A stretch of DNA of 64,000 bases from Spirosoma endophyticum (lineage in GTDB: Bacteria; Bacteroidota; Bacteroidia; Cytophagales; Spirosomataceae): contig NZ_FOLQ01000013.1 in NCBI RefSeq assembly GCF_900112365.1, forward strand, positions 1 to 64,000, written 5' to 3'. Below are positions 9,615 to 17,693 of the stretch, one piece after another. The position numbers and the translations under genes are program-made. Position 1 is the stretch's first letter; every line of letters starts with the position of its first letter. The notes under the pieces were generated by a model, which did not search any database, was not told the DNA's origin, and saw nothing but the letters and a program-made list of their open reading frames with translations.

Positions 9615-9973
9615 ATACCGAAACGTTACGTGACTATTGCATCGCTAAACCCGGCGTCACTGAATCGTTTCCGTTTGGCGGTGATGCGCTGGTGTTTAAA
9701 ATTGGCGGTAAAATGTTCGCTTTACTGGCTACTGAAAGCCAGCCGACAACCATTAATCTGAAATGCGATCCGGAAAAAGCAGTTCAATTGCGGGAAGAAC
9801 ACGAAGCCGTAACACCGGGTTACCACATGAATAAAACGCACTGGAATACAGTCAGAATTGACGGTCGTGTTCGCAGGTCCGATGTTCAGGAATGGATCGA
9901 CCATTCCTACGAACTCGTTCGAAAAAGTTTACCAAAAGCAGTAAAAGCACAGCTTGATGCGCTAGGTGCTTAA
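9611..9973 (+). CDS. MmcQ/YjbR family protein
   Basis: A 120-residue cytosolic protein of the MmcQ/YjbR family (cyaY-like fold, often called DNA-binding). Family features are CIAKPGVTESFPFG, the FKIGGKMFALL strand, INLKCDPEKAVQLRE and the HMNKTHWNTV segment with its conserved His-Trp. The biochemical role is not established. It is the middle gene of a tight three-gene run: ATGA overlap with the small membrane protein upstream, and 46 bp before the TPR gene. Confidence 0.88.
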   Translation: MNTETLRDYCIAKPGVTESFPFGGDALVFKIGGKMFALLATESQPTTINLKCDPEKAVQLREEHEAVTPGYHMNKTHWNTVRIDGRVRRSDVQEWIDHSYELVRKSLPKAVKAQLDALGA

Positions 9974-10019
9974 GGCCAAAATTTGTAATTTCGCAGGGGT
10001 AAGAAAACTTGACTGGGTT

Positions 10020-10568
10020 ATGGAAGTTGTTCTGCTAAGTCTTTTATTCGTGATCTATCTGACGATTCGGTACTATCTGATGGACCACGATACGTCGTCT
10101 GATAAAGACCGGAAACGATTTCAGCGAGGTATTGATTTAGTTACAAACCGAAATTTCGAGGAAGCTCAGCGCTATTTCGACAACGCCGTTCGTCAATATC
10201 CAAAATCGGCTGTTGCTTATGCCTACCGGGGTAAATGCCAGTTGGTTCAGGAGAATTACTTTTCAGCCATTTACGATTTAACCCAGGCCATTAACCGGGA
10301 CAATACGTTGGCTGACTGCTATTTAGATCGCGGTATAGCTTACTATAAAACCGACGAATTTCAACAGGCTTTTCGGGAGTTTGATAAAGCCGTCTGGCAT
10401 TTTCGTGATGAACAACCCGATGCCTACCGCTGGCGGGCATTAGCCAGAATTCAGGTCCGACAGCTTCCACAAGCTGAAAACGACCTCCGGCGGGCCGTTT
10501 CGCTCGGCGATGAGAACTCATTTCATTTATTACTCCAACCGCCGTTTACAAGACCGGTTAAAGTGTAA
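10020..10568 (+). CDS. membrane-anchored TPR protein
   Basis: The frame is open from a TTG at 9966, but the ATG at 10020 gives a clean N-terminal anchor (MEVVLLSLLFVIYLTIRYYL), so I use it (182 residues). After the anchor come about three tetratricopeptide repeats: FQRGIDLVTNRNFEEAQRYF, AYRGKCQLVQENYFSAIYDL and CYLDRGIAYYKTDEFQQAF. TPRs mediate protein-protein contacts; the partner is unknown. A TAATTTCG -7-like box at 9986-9993, inside the end of the upstream gene, could give it a separate promoter. Confidence 0.8.
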   Translation: MEVVLLSLLFVIYLTIRYYLMDHDTSSDKDRKRFQRGIDLVTNRNFEEAQRYFDNAVRQYPKSAVAYAYRGKCQLVQENYFSAIYDLTQAINRDNTLADCYLDRGIAYYKTDEFQQAFREFDKAVWHFRDEQPDAYRWRALARIQVRQLPQAENDLRRAVSLGDENSFHLLLQPPFTRPVKV

Positions 10569-10597
10569 CCGGGATTTTATCAAATCCCGGTTCAGAC

Positions 10598-11743
10598 TTA
10601 GCTTGTCTGCGACAGTTCCGTTGCTCTTTGAGCGGCTTTCTGCGCATCTGCACTTTTACCACCCCGACGATAGGCTTCCGATAGCTCGAAATAGAGACTC
10701 GCCTGCTCTTTCTGACCTGGCTTCAGGGCAAGCGCTTTATTGATCCACTTTGCCACAGTCGGCGCATCGACGGCATCAGGGCTATTCCGATTGAAGAGTC
10801 GCGAAATATAGAGATACTCAGGCACCGTCATCTGATTGGAGTTTACCTGATTGTCCATACGCTCGACGGCCTTAGCCGTCTGACGAGCCCGAAAATAGGC
10901 CTTCACCTCAGGCAATAACGTCCGATTGGCAACTACTTTCGAGTCTAGCCCGATTTTAACCAGATCCTGACGAATCTCCAAAATTTTCGCCACTGGAAAC
11001 TGCTCCCCCCGTCTGCTGTATAACGATGACATCAGGATATCTTCGGCCACCTTTTTCGCCTGATCGGCTCCATACGCTTTTCGATACGTATCCATATGAC
11101 TTATCATATACTGAGCCATTGGGTTCTCGAAGTCCAGTACCAGCTTCTGCAAAGCGAGCCAGTTTGTCTGATTCGCAAACGTCGCGGGCGATTGCTGTTT
11201 AGCATAGTCGTTCATTGCTGTAATGCCCGCTAAGGTATCGTTCGTAATGCGGGCATACATGGCATAGTCAATCAGGAAGTTGGTCGACCGCTCGCCCTGT
11301 TGATAACGCGACTTCATTGTCTGGCTACGTACCTTCGGATTCAGGGCATTCGTTCCATGGCGAATTACTTCATCGGTCGAGTTGGTGCTCAAAGCGAAGT
11401 GAATCAGGTTTTGCTGCGGATCGAAATACAGAAACGTCGGTAACGACGGCACGAGCAAATGACGGCTGTCTAAAAATGCCCGCGTAGCCGGTTGTGCAAT
11501 GTCTAATTTCGTGTTGACAAACTTATCGTTGTAAAATTTTCCTACCCGGCTGTCGGCCAGCGTAGGCATGAAACTCTGGCAGGTATGACAGGTTGGCGAA
11601 TAAATCTCCACAAACACCGGTTTACCTGCCCTCCGAGCATCTTGGAACACACTTTCGACGGTGGCTGATTTAAATTGAATGCCTCCCGACTTTTGAGCAA
11701 GAGACATGTTGGCCACGAGCAGTAGCAAAAGAATATTTTTCAT
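10598..11743 (-). CDS. exported thioredoxin-like protein with C-terminal helical repeats
   Basis: The ATG at 11743 gives a signal peptide (MKNILLLLLVANMSLAQ); the longer frame to 11779 adds 12 unlikely residues. The mature N-terminal third is a thioredoxin fold with the redox pair in YSPTCHTCQSFMP (CHTC) and a cis-proline region VPSLPTFLYF. The remaining ~250 residues are alpha-helical with a TPR-like end (ASLYFELSEAYRRGGKSADAQKAAQRA). This layout is common among periplasmic thioredoxin-like proteins of Bacteroidota. Probable role: thiol-disulfide exchange in the envelope, substrate unknown. It is convergent with the TPR gene, whose end is 30 bp away. Confidence 0.82.
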   Translation of the reverse strand: MKNILLLLLVANMSLAQKSGGIQFKSATVESVFQDARRAGKPVFVEIYSPTCHTCQSFMPTLADSRVGKFYNDKFVNTKLDIAQPATRAFLDSRHLLVPSLPTFLYFDPQQNLIHFALSTNSTDEVIRHGTNALNPKVRSQTMKSRYQQGERSTNFLIDYAMYARITNDTLAGITAMNDYAKQQSPATFANQTNWLALQKLVLDFENPMAQYMISHMDTYRKAYGADQAKKVAEDILMSSLYSRRGEQFPVAKILEIRQDLVKIGLDSKVVANRTLLPEVKAYFRARQTAKAVERMDNQVNSNQMTVPEYLYISRLFNRNSPDAVDAPTVAKWINKALALKPGQKEQASLYFELSEAYRRGGKSADAQKAAQRATELSQTS

Positions 11744-11811
11744 AAAAATTAACGACGATGCGTGAACAAGCGCCAGCAAGTTAACGAGCCAATAGCCTCG
11801 CTTTGTGTGCG

Positions 11812-12162
11812 TTATTTTTGTTTTTGCTGCTGTTTGATTTCTTCTTCAAGACGCTTACTCAGTACGCGACAGGTGTTTTCAATATCGTCTGCCATCCGCT
11901 GATCACCAGTAGCTCCCACGGCCGTATCGGCGATGCCACTCATAATTTCAATCAGGAAGCGTTTCATATCGATAACTTCCATTTCCTTTGTCCAAAGGTC
12001 AATTTTGAGGGTACTGTTGTGGTATTGATCCCAAATTGCAATGGCAATGGCCCGTGTATCGCTCAAGCCCTCGTTCGGGTTATCGGTAGCCTCCCAATAG
12101 ATTTTTTCGGGAACATTTTGATTATCTAACTCGACCGCAAAGTGAATGTCTGATTTTTTCAT
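11812..12162 (-). CDS. gldC: gliding motility protein GldC
   Basis: The ATG at 12162 starts MKKSDIHFAVELDNQNVPEKIYWEATD, which matches GldC; the ORF can be extended 7 residues to 12183. The 116-residue protein is cytosolic, with LSDTRAIAIAIWDQ and the C-terminal MSGIADTAVGATGDQRMADDI typical of the family. GldC is associated with GldB in flavobacterial gliding, where it is accessory rather than essential. No other gld gene is nearby. A TAAATTTG box at 12168-12175 on the same strand lies only a few bases before the ATG, which would give an almost leaderless transcript. Confidence 0.88.
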   Translation of the reverse strand: MKKSDIHFAVELDNQNVPEKIYWEATDNPNEGLSDTRAIAIAIWDQYHNSTLKIDLWTKEMEVIDMKRFLIEIMSGIADTAVGATGDQRMADDIENTCRVLSKRLEEEIKQQQKQK

Positions 12163-12327
12163 AGACACAAATTTACGGAACACTAGCGGAAATGTCGCGC
12201 AAACAATTCTATCTACCAGGCGCTATTCTGTACAATTCTAAATCGGTTAGGTTCACAACTTAGCCCAACGCAGCCCGATTAACATGATGAAAAAACAGCT
12301 ACTTTCGCCCGAAAGCAACCAAACGTT

Positions 12328-12675
12328 ATGTATACTTTATACGCCATTCCCAATTGCGACACTGTGAAGAAAGCCCGCGTCTGGCTCAGCGAACACGGTG
12401 TTGACTACCAATTTTACGATTATAAAAAGCAGGGAATCAATCAAAAAACTATTGAGCGCTGGCTGACTCAAAAGCTGTGGGATGACCTGGTAAACCGAAC
12501 CGGAACAACCTGGAAAAAACTACCCGATGCCCAAAAACCAACCACTGCTGAAGGTGCGATGGCGCTTATGATCGAAAAACCGTCCGTAATTCGTCGCCCG
12601 CTCATTGAGGCCGACGGGCGAATTGTTGCCCTGGGTTTTAACGCGGAGCTGTATGAGGAAACATTTTTAGTCTGA
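12328..12675 (+). CDS. ArsC/Spx/YffB family reductase-like protein
   Basis: A 115-residue thioredoxin-fold protein. YAIPNCDTVKKARVWL carries the single N-terminal cysteine, followed by GVDYQFYDYKK and the conserved SVIRRPLIEADG with the RRP anion-binding motif. The arginine-rich RRP and the cysteine put it in the ArsC-like (PF03960) family, YffB branch. Family members are called arsenate reductase, but YffB-type proteins probably use glutathione in another role, so arsenate reduction is not claimed. A TACTTTCG element at 12300-12307 may be its -7 box. It is followed 30 bp later by a truncated haemoglobin, perhaps in one transcript. Confidence 0.88.
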   Translation: MYTLYAIPNCDTVKKARVWLSEHGVDYQFYDYKKQGINQKTIERWLTQKLWDDLVNRTGTTWKKLPDAQKPTTAEGAMALMIEKPSVIRRPLIEADGRIVALGFNAELYEETFLV

Positions 12676-12705
12676 TTTGGGGTTCTTCCGATAAAGAGTA
12701 CTAAA

Positions 12706-13089
12706 ATGTCCAGAAGAACGCTGGATTCGCCGGAAGCTGTTCGGTTTCTGGTGGATTCGTTTTATAAAAAAGTACAGGCTGATACGTTCATCGGACCTAT
12801 TTTCACCGACGTAGCGCAGGTTGATTGGTCGAACCATTTACCCAAAATGTACGCGTTTTGGGAATCGCTGATTCTGGGGAACAATGCCTATGATGGCCAC
12901 CCTTTTCGCCCGCATCTGGTTATCAATCAAAAACATACGCTCACCATCGACCATTTTGAGCGATGGCTACAGCTGTTTTCAGAAACGATTACAGAGAACT
13001 TTACCGGCGAAGCCGCTGAACAGGTACGACAACGAGCGACACAGATTGCGCTCGTCTGGAATAATAAACTTCAGTACCTGAACAGTTAA
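12706..13089 (+). CDS. group III truncated haemoglobin
   Basis: A 127-residue 2-over-2 globin. The family pattern is clear: VRFLVDSFYKKVQADTFIGPIF at the B/E side, W in VDWSNHLPKMYAFWES, and the proximal haem-ligand histidine in the H(F)ERWLQLF segment (TIDHFERWLQLF). Group III globins bind haem and O2 or NO in the cytosol; roles in microaerobic growth or NO detoxification are proposed. It directly follows the ArsC-like gene and ends before a long GC-rich hairpin. Confidence 0.9.
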   Translation: MSRRTLDSPEAVRFLVDSFYKKVQADTFIGPIFTDVAQVDWSNHLPKMYAFWESLILGNNAYDGHPFRPHLVINQKHTLTIDHFERWLQLFSETITENFTGEAAEQVRQRATQIALVWNNKLQYLNS

Positions 13090-13098
13090 TTATTACAT

Positions 13099-13140
13099 AG
13101 TGCGGCCGGGCTAAACCACCAGTAGAAACCCGGCCGCACT
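13099..13140. repeat. GC-rich palindromic repeat, probable bidirectional terminator (family A, copy 1)
   Basis: Perfect 12-bp arms AGTGCGGCCGGG and CCCGGCCGCACT enclose an 18-nt centre containing ACCAGTAGAAA. It lies between convergent genes. The arm and the ACCAGTRGAAACCC core recur in the element at 17567-17643, in opposite orientation, so this is a dispersed repeat as well as a likely terminator. Confidence 0.75.
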
Positions 13141-13145
13141 ACGTA

Positions 13146-13907
13146 TTACTTACCGCCAAATACCTTCTTCAACAAATCAGTTACACGGGCTGCGGGATTT
13201 TCACGAATTTTGGCTTCTTCCTGAGCAACCAGCAGAAACAGCCCATCCACCGCTTTGCCGGTTGCATAGGCAGTCAGGTTGGGATTTGCTTTCTGCACAA
13301 ACGGCACCTTGTTGTAGGTATTTACCAGGTCGCTGTAATATTTGGTCGCGTTGTTTTTCTTCAACGTACTATCAATGATCGGCGTAAATTCAGTAACCAA
13401 CTGCTGACCTGAAGTTCGACGGAGATACTGAGTTGCAGCATCTTTCTCCCCCCGCAAAATCCCGACGGCATCCTGGATGCTCATAGATGTTATCGCCTTA
13501 ATAAACACGGGTTTAGCCTTTTTGGCAGCATCTTCGGCGGCCCGGTTCAACGATAACTCAAACTGATCGACCTGTTTGTTTAACCCTATTTGCCGAAGCG
13601 TTGAAGCCACCTTTTGTGCTTCGGGAGGAAATGTAAGTTTCAGCAAGGGATTTTTAAAGTATCCATCCAGCGCCGATGCCTGATCCGATCCTTTCCCAAT
13701 TCCGATTGTGAGGGCTTGCTTTAACGCCGACGCAATATCAGTATTCGTCAAACTTCCTCCCGTTCCAGCCGACGTATTGGTAACGGCTTCCAGAACTTTA
13801 CCAAAAATACCTTTAGCAGGCGCCTTCTGCTGCGTTGAATCTTGAGCAAAACTGGTTGTACTAATTGTCAGAGCCAGCAAGGCGGCTGTAAGAACATTTT
13901 TTTTCAT
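13146..13907 (-). CDS. exported DUF4197 family protein
   Basis: A 253-residue protein with a signal peptide (MKKNVLTAALLALTISTTSFAQ). The mature part is helical and matches DUF4197: LTNTDIASALKQALTIGI, FKNPLLKLTFPPEA, MSIQDAVGILRGEKDAATQYL and the C-terminal DGLFLLVAQEEAKIRENPAARV. DUF4197 proteins are periplasmic with no known activity. Length is typical. It is convergent with the globin gene and divergent from cinA. Confidence 0.9.
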   Translation of the reverse strand: MKKNVLTAALLALTISTTSFAQDSTQQKAPAKGIFGKVLEAVTNTSAGTGGSLTNTDIASALKQALTIGIGKGSDQASALDGYFKNPLLKLTFPPEAQKVASTLRQIGLNKQVDQFELSLNRAAEDAAKKAKPVFIKAITSMSIQDAVGILRGEKDAATQYLRRTSGQQLVTEFTPIIDSTLKKNNATKYYSDLVNTYNKVPFVQKANPNLTAYATGKAVDGLFLLVAQEEAKIRENPAARVTDLLKKVFGGK

Positions 13908-13989
13908 GATCGAATTAATCAGGTTGCCATTTTATAACGGTCAATGGCTCTAAATCGTTTTTTCGTACTTTTGACTCGAAAGAATGCAT

Positions 13990-14092
13990 AATGTATAATG
14001 GGCAATGAATAATTATTTATAACATACTAATTGTCAATTAAATATTTTTTTCATTGCCTCACTTGGAAGCGTTAACCAGCCCATTATACATT
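13990..14092. repeat. AT-rich inverted repeat upstream of cinA
   Basis: Arms AATGTATAATGGG (13990-14002) and CCCATTATACATT (14080-14092) are perfect 13-bp complements around a 77-nt AT-rich centre. It ends 26 bp before the cinA start and would form the 5' leader if transcription starts from a TACTTTTG box at 13966-13973. The style resembles the inverted repeat at 15368-15424. Confidence 0.6.
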
Positions 14093-14118
14093 GTTCATTA
14101 CTCATTATTAATTCAAGA

Positions 14119-15372
14119 ATGATCAACACCATACGTGCCGAAGTGATTACTATCGGCGACGAAATATTATTCGGACAAATTACCGATACCAATACAGCCT
14201 GGATCGGTACAGAACTCACAAACATTGGCATCCGGGTTGTGCGAAAATCGTCCGTTGGCGACCAGGTTGATGCCATTTTGCAAGTCCTGCACGAAGCGCA
14301 TCAACGAGCGGATGTGATTATTATTACGGGTGGCCTGGGTCCCACGAAAGACGATATTACCAAGAAAACCTTGTGTACATATTTTGGCGTCGGGGTGGTA
14401 CGTAATGAAGAAGCTCTGGCTTTGGTAACCAGCTTCTTCGAAAAGCGGGGCCGCGAAATGACCGATCTCAACCGCGCTCAGGCTGACCTTCCGGCCAATG
14501 CCATTTACATGCAGAACGACTGGGGTACGGCACCGGGCATGTGGTTTGAGTATGAAGGACGCGTATACGTATCGTTACCGGGCGTGCCGTTCGAAATGAA
14601 ACACCTCATGATGAACCGGATTTTGCCGAAATTGACCGGTCACTTCAAGACGCCCATCATCAAGCATAAAATGATTCGCACAATCGGCATTGGCGAATCG
14701 TTTCTGGCCGAACGTATTGAAGCATGGGAGGATGCACTGCCTGACCATATTAAACTGGCTTATCTACCAAGTTTTGGTGGCGTTAAGTTACGTCTGACAG
14801 CCACTGGCGAGGACAATACCCTACTGGATCACGAATTGGCCGAACAAGTTGAAAAGGTAATGCCACTCATCACGAAAAACGTATATGGTTTCGATGACGA
14901 TGAGATTGAAACAGTTGTGGGGCAACTATTAAAAGAAAAAAATCTCACACTGGGTATTGCCGAAAGTTGCACAGGTGGCTACGTATCGGCACAAATTACA
15001 AAAGTACCAGGGTCGTCGGCTTATTTCTGGGGGAGTATTGTTAGTTACAGCAACACCGTTAAGGTGCGGCAATTGGGCGTTAAGCCTGAAACGCTGGAGT
15101 TGTTTGGAGCTGTAAGCGAAGAAACTATCCAACAGATGGCAGAAGGTGTTCGCAAAACGCTCGGCACAAACATTGGCATTGCAACAAGCGGTATCGCCGG
15201 ACCCGACGGCGGCACGCCGGACAAACCCGTCGGCACAATCTGGATTGCCTGCTCTACCGAACAACGCACTGTTACGCGTCTGCTAAAACTCGGAAAATAC
15301 CGGGATCAGAACATTCAGCTAACCTCCAACTACCTGCTAAATATGCTACGGGAAGAGGTTTTAAACCAATGA
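14119..15372 (+). CDS. cinA: CinA family protein (NMN amidohydrolase-like)
   Basis: A 417-residue two-domain protein. The N-terminal MoCF-biosynthesis-like domain (residues 1-170) has AEVITIGDEILFGQITDTN and IIITGGLGPTKDDITKK. The C-terminal CinA domain (from about 258) has LGIAESCTGGYVSAQITKVPGSS, the nucleophile-containing SCTGG, and GIAGPDGGTPDKPVGT. Known activities of the family are NMN deamidase in the C-terminal domain and ADP-ribose pyrophosphatase in the N-terminal one, linked to NAD recycling and DNA damage or competence. Full length. It is flanked on both sides by AT-rich inverted repeats, and the 3' one covers its stop codon. Confidence 0.95.
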   Translation: MINTIRAEVITIGDEILFGQITDTNTAWIGTELTNIGIRVVRKSSVGDQVDAILQVLHEAHQRADVIIITGGLGPTKDDITKKTLCTYFGVGVVRNEEALALVTSFFEKRGREMTDLNRAQADLPANAIYMQNDWGTAPGMWFEYEGRVYVSLPGVPFEMKHLMMNRILPKLTGHFKTPIIKHKMIRTIGIGESFLAERIEAWEDALPDHIKLAYLPSFGGVKLRLTATGEDNTLLDHELAEQVEKVMPLITKNVYGFDDDEIETVVGQLLKEKNLTLGIAESCTGGYVSAQITKVPGSSAYFWGSIVSYSNTVKVRQLGVKPETLELFGAVSEETIQQMAEGVRKTLGTNIGIATSGIAGPDGGTPDKPVGTIWIACSTEQRTVTRLLKLGKYRDQNIQLTSNYLLNMLREEVLNQ

Positions 15373-15424
15373 TAAATGATGATTTATGAATATTATAGCA
15401 TATAACTATTCATCATTTATCATT
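15368..15424. repeat. AT-rich inverted repeat between cinA and the E2 gene
   Basis: Arms AATGATAAATGATGA (15368-15382, including the cinA stop) and TCATCATTTATCATT (15410-15424) are perfect 15-bp complements with a 27-nt centre. It is followed by a further CATTCACCATTCATCATT run. No T-tract follows, so its role as a terminator is uncertain. Confidence 0.6.
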
Positions 15425-15444
15425 CACCATTCATCATTAGAAAG

Positions 15445-16905
15445 ATGGCACTCATCGATATGGTTATGCCCAAAATGGGCGAAAGTATAATGGAATGCAC
15501 GGTCATCACCTGGCTTAAACAGCCTGGCGACCTGGTTGATGTGGACGAGTCGGTACTGGAAGTTGCTACCGACAAAGTAGATACTGAAGTTCCGGCGTCG
15601 CACACGGGTATTCTAAAAGAAATTCTGGTAAACGATGGCGACGTTGTTGCGGTTGGTGCACCCATTGCCCGTATCGAGACGAAAGAATCGGCAGGAAAAG
15701 AGCCAGACTTACAGGAACCTACTCAGCCCGCACCCAGTGAGGCAGACCAAAGCCCTAAAGGCATTGGCGACGTAGCAAATGTTCCCGCCGAAGCTGAGTC
15801 TGTTGACGTAGCTGAAGATACAGAAGCTCTTAAGGCAGCTAGCGATTTAGAAACTACTATTTCCTTAATGAGCAGTCGCGCGGTTCATGTTCCTAAAGCG
15901 GTGGCTGTATCAGCGAATGAACTGGCCGATGAATCCACCAGTTTCGCAGATCGGTTTTATTCACCACTGGTTCTGAAAATTGCCAAAGAAGAAGGAATTT
16001 CGCGCGATGAGCTTGACCGGATTCCCGGTTCAGGTGCCGAAAACCGAGTGACGAAGAATGATATTCTAGTCTACGTCAACAACCGTACAGATGGGAATTT
16101 ACCAGGGGCAGTGGGTAGTGGGAAAGGGGTTTTGCCCATCCCCCCGGAGTCCCAAGCACCAAGTCCTATGCCCCCGGCGACTAGCTCTCTGAATGGTCAG
16201 GCCGATATCATTCAGATGGATCGGATGCGCAAGCTGATTGCCCAGCGCATGGTGGAGTCAAAGCAGATTTCCCCTCACGTCAGCTCGTTTGTGGAAGCCG
16301 ATATGACCCAAATTGTACAATGGCGGACACGTACTAAAGACGCATTCAAACAACAAACGGGTGAAAATCTGACCTATACGCCGATTTTTATCGATGCCAT
16401 TGTGAAAGCCATAAAAGACTTTCCAATGATCAACGTATCGGTTGACGGCGATAAAATTATTTTAAAGAAAGCGATCAATATTGGCATGGCCGTTGCCCTA
16501 CCGAGCGGCAATTTGATTGTGCCCGTTATTCACAATGCCGACCAGTATAACCTGGTTGGCCTAACTAAAAAAGTGAATGACCTGACCAAACGGGCCCGGG
16601 AAAACAAACTCACTGCCGACGATCTGGCTGGTGGTACCTACACAATCTCCAACATTGGTACGTTCGGCAACCTGATGGGAACGCCCATTATCCTGCAACC
16701 TCAGGTAGCGATTATGGCCTTTGGGGCAATTGTAAAAAAACCGGCGGTCATCGAAACACCGGAGGGCGATTTCATCGGCATCCGGCAGTTGATGTTCCTT
16801 TCCCATTCCTACGACCATCGCGTGGTTGATGGCTCACTGGGCGGTCAATTCATCCGGCGCGTAGCCGATTATCTAGAGAAATTTGATAATAACCTTAAAC
16901 TCTGA
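15445..16905 (+). CDS. 2-oxoacid dehydrogenase dihydrolipoamide acyltransferase (E2)
   Basis: A 486-residue E2 core enzyme that transfers acyl groups from lipoate to CoA in a pyruvate, branched-chain or 2-oxoglutarate dehydrogenase complex. One lipoyl domain at the N-terminus has the lipoyl lysine K44 in ATDKVDTEV. A linker rich in Ala/Glu/Pro follows, then an E3/E1-binding domain at about 170-212 (YSPLVLKIAKEEGI, GAENRVTKNDIL), a second Pro-rich linker, and the catalytic domain from about 253 with the active-site H458 and D462-G463 in HRVVDGSLGGQF. The wording is closest to branched-chain-type E2 (BkdB), but no E1 or E3 gene lies beside it, so the complex cannot be assigned. A long hairpin starts at its stop codon. 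Confidence 0.92.
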   Translation: MALIDMVMPKMGESIMECTVITWLKQPGDLVDVDESVLEVATDKVDTEVPASHTGILKEILVNDGDVVAVGAPIARIETKESAGKEPDLQEPTQPAPSEADQSPKGIGDVANVPAEAESVDVAEDTEALKAASDLETTISLMSSRAVHVPKAVAVSANELADESTSFADRFYSPLVLKIAKEEGISRDELDRIPGSGAENRVTKNDILVYVNNRTDGNLPGAVGSGKGVLPIPPESQAPSPMPPATSSLNGQADIIQMDRMRKLIAQRMVESKQISPHVSSFVEADMTQIVQWRTRTKDAFKQQTGENLTYTPIFIDAIVKAIKDFPMINVSVDGDKIILKKAINIGMAVALPSGNLIVPVIHNADQYNLVGLTKKVNDLTKRARENKLTADDLAGGTYTISNIGTFGNLMGTPIILQPQVAIMAFGAIVKKPAVIETPEGDFIGIRQLMFLSHSYDHRVVDGSLGGQFIRRVADYLEKFDNNLKL

Positions 16906-17027
16906 CCGGGATTTTTATGATTTTATTGACCGACTTTGATTTTAAAACAAGGCTTTCAAAGAAAGCAATATTCAAAGTCGGTCAATAAAATCACATAAAT
17001 ACCGGCGGGGCCGCCCGCGCGGTCAGA
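16901..17027. repeat. 127-bp imperfect palindrome (long multi-part hairpin)
   Basis: Nested complementary arms: TCTGACCG (16901-16908) with CGGTCAGA (17020-17027); a 22-bp perfect pair, 16918-16939 with 16972-16993, whose left arm begins TGATTTTATTGACCG; and an inner GCTTTC-AAA-GAAAGC around 16952-16966. It begins at the stop codon of the E2 gene and ends 7 bp before the next ATG. It could act as a terminator or attenuator, or be a miniature mobile element. Confidence 0.7.
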
Positions 17028-17034
17028 CAACCTC

Positions 17035-17562
17035 ATGAAAAAACGCATTGCCATTGACATGGACGACGTGATGGCCGACACTCACGCCAAGTTTATTAAA
17101 TTGTATCTGGAAGGCGACATGCCTCGCTATACCCTTGATGAACTGAAAGAGAAGTCATTCCACGAATTATTCGACGAGAATGAATACCAGCTTATATCAG
17201 AACGGGTTTATGAACCCGGTTTTTTTCGGGATATTAATGTAATGGAAGGTGCACAGGATGTAATCACCGATCTCATGAAAACATATGATGTCTTCATCGC
17301 TTCGGCAGCTCAGGAATTTCCTAATTCACTGCGTGAAAAGTGGGATTGGTTACAGGAACATTTTCCCGCCATTTCGTGGCGTAATTACATTTTTCTGGGC
17401 GACAAAAGCGTGTTAAATACCGATTTTCTTATCGACGATCTGCCTCGTAACCTTCGCACCTTTCAGGGAAAAGGCTTACTCTTCGACGCGCTGCATAATC
17501 GCGATGACCGAGAATTCCAGCGGGCAAAATCCTGGCAGGATATCGCCACGATTTTGTTGTAA
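17035..17562 (+). CDS. 5'(3')-deoxyribonucleotidase (NT5C family)
   Basis: A 175-residue HAD-superfamily phosphatase. The nucleophile motif is IAIDMDDVMADTHAKF at the N-terminus (DxD with the two aspartates of DMD), motif II is in VFIASAAQEF and motif IV in DFLIDDLPRNL. This matches the small 5' nucleotidase, deoxy (pyrimidine) type family, which removes phosphate from deoxynucleoside monophosphates in the cytosol and balances dNTP pools. Normal length. It stands alone, preceded by the long hairpin at 16901-17027 and followed by two further hairpins. Confidence 0.9.
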   Translation: MKKRIAIDMDDVMADTHAKFIKLYLEGDMPRYTLDELKEKSFHELFDENEYQLISERVYEPGFFRDINVMEGAQDVITDLMKTYDVFIASAAQEFPNSLREKWDWLQEHFPAISWRNYIFLGDKSVLNTDFLIDDLPRNLRTFQGKGLLFDALHNRDDREFQRAKSWQDIATILL

Positions 17563-17566
17563 TGTA

Positions 17567-17643
17567 GTAGTGAAGCCGGGCTGGCATATGTGATAAAACT
17601 TAGGCTGTGGGTTTCCACTGGTACGCCAGCCCGACCGCACTAC
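17567..17643. repeat. GC-rich palindromic repeat (family A, copy 2)
   Basis: 19-bp arms with two mismatches (GTAGTGAAGCCGGGCTGGC at 17567-17585; GCCAGCCCGACCGCACTAC at 17625-17643) around a 39-nt centre. Read on the minus strand it starts TAGTGCGGTCGGGCT and has ACCAGTGGAAACCC, matching the element at 13099-13140. It is longer than copy 1 because of extra sequence after that core. Confidence 0.75.
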
Positions 17644-17684
17644 ATAAAAAAAGCTCCGAATCAATTCGGAGCTTTTTTTATGTA
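17641..17684. terminator. bidirectional terminator between deoxyribonucleotidase and desaturase genes
   Basis: A 20-bp perfect stem (17641-17660 with 17665-17684) with a 4-nt loop. The stem contains a run of A, AGCTCCGAA and its complement followed by a run of T, so it works on both strands for the two convergent genes. Confidence 0.92.
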
Positions 17685-17693
17685 GTATAAAAT

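Noticed and set aside
13990-15424. AT-rich repeats around cinA considered as a CRISPR or tandem-repeat array
   Set aside because: They are single inverted repeats, not regularly spaced direct repeats with spacers.
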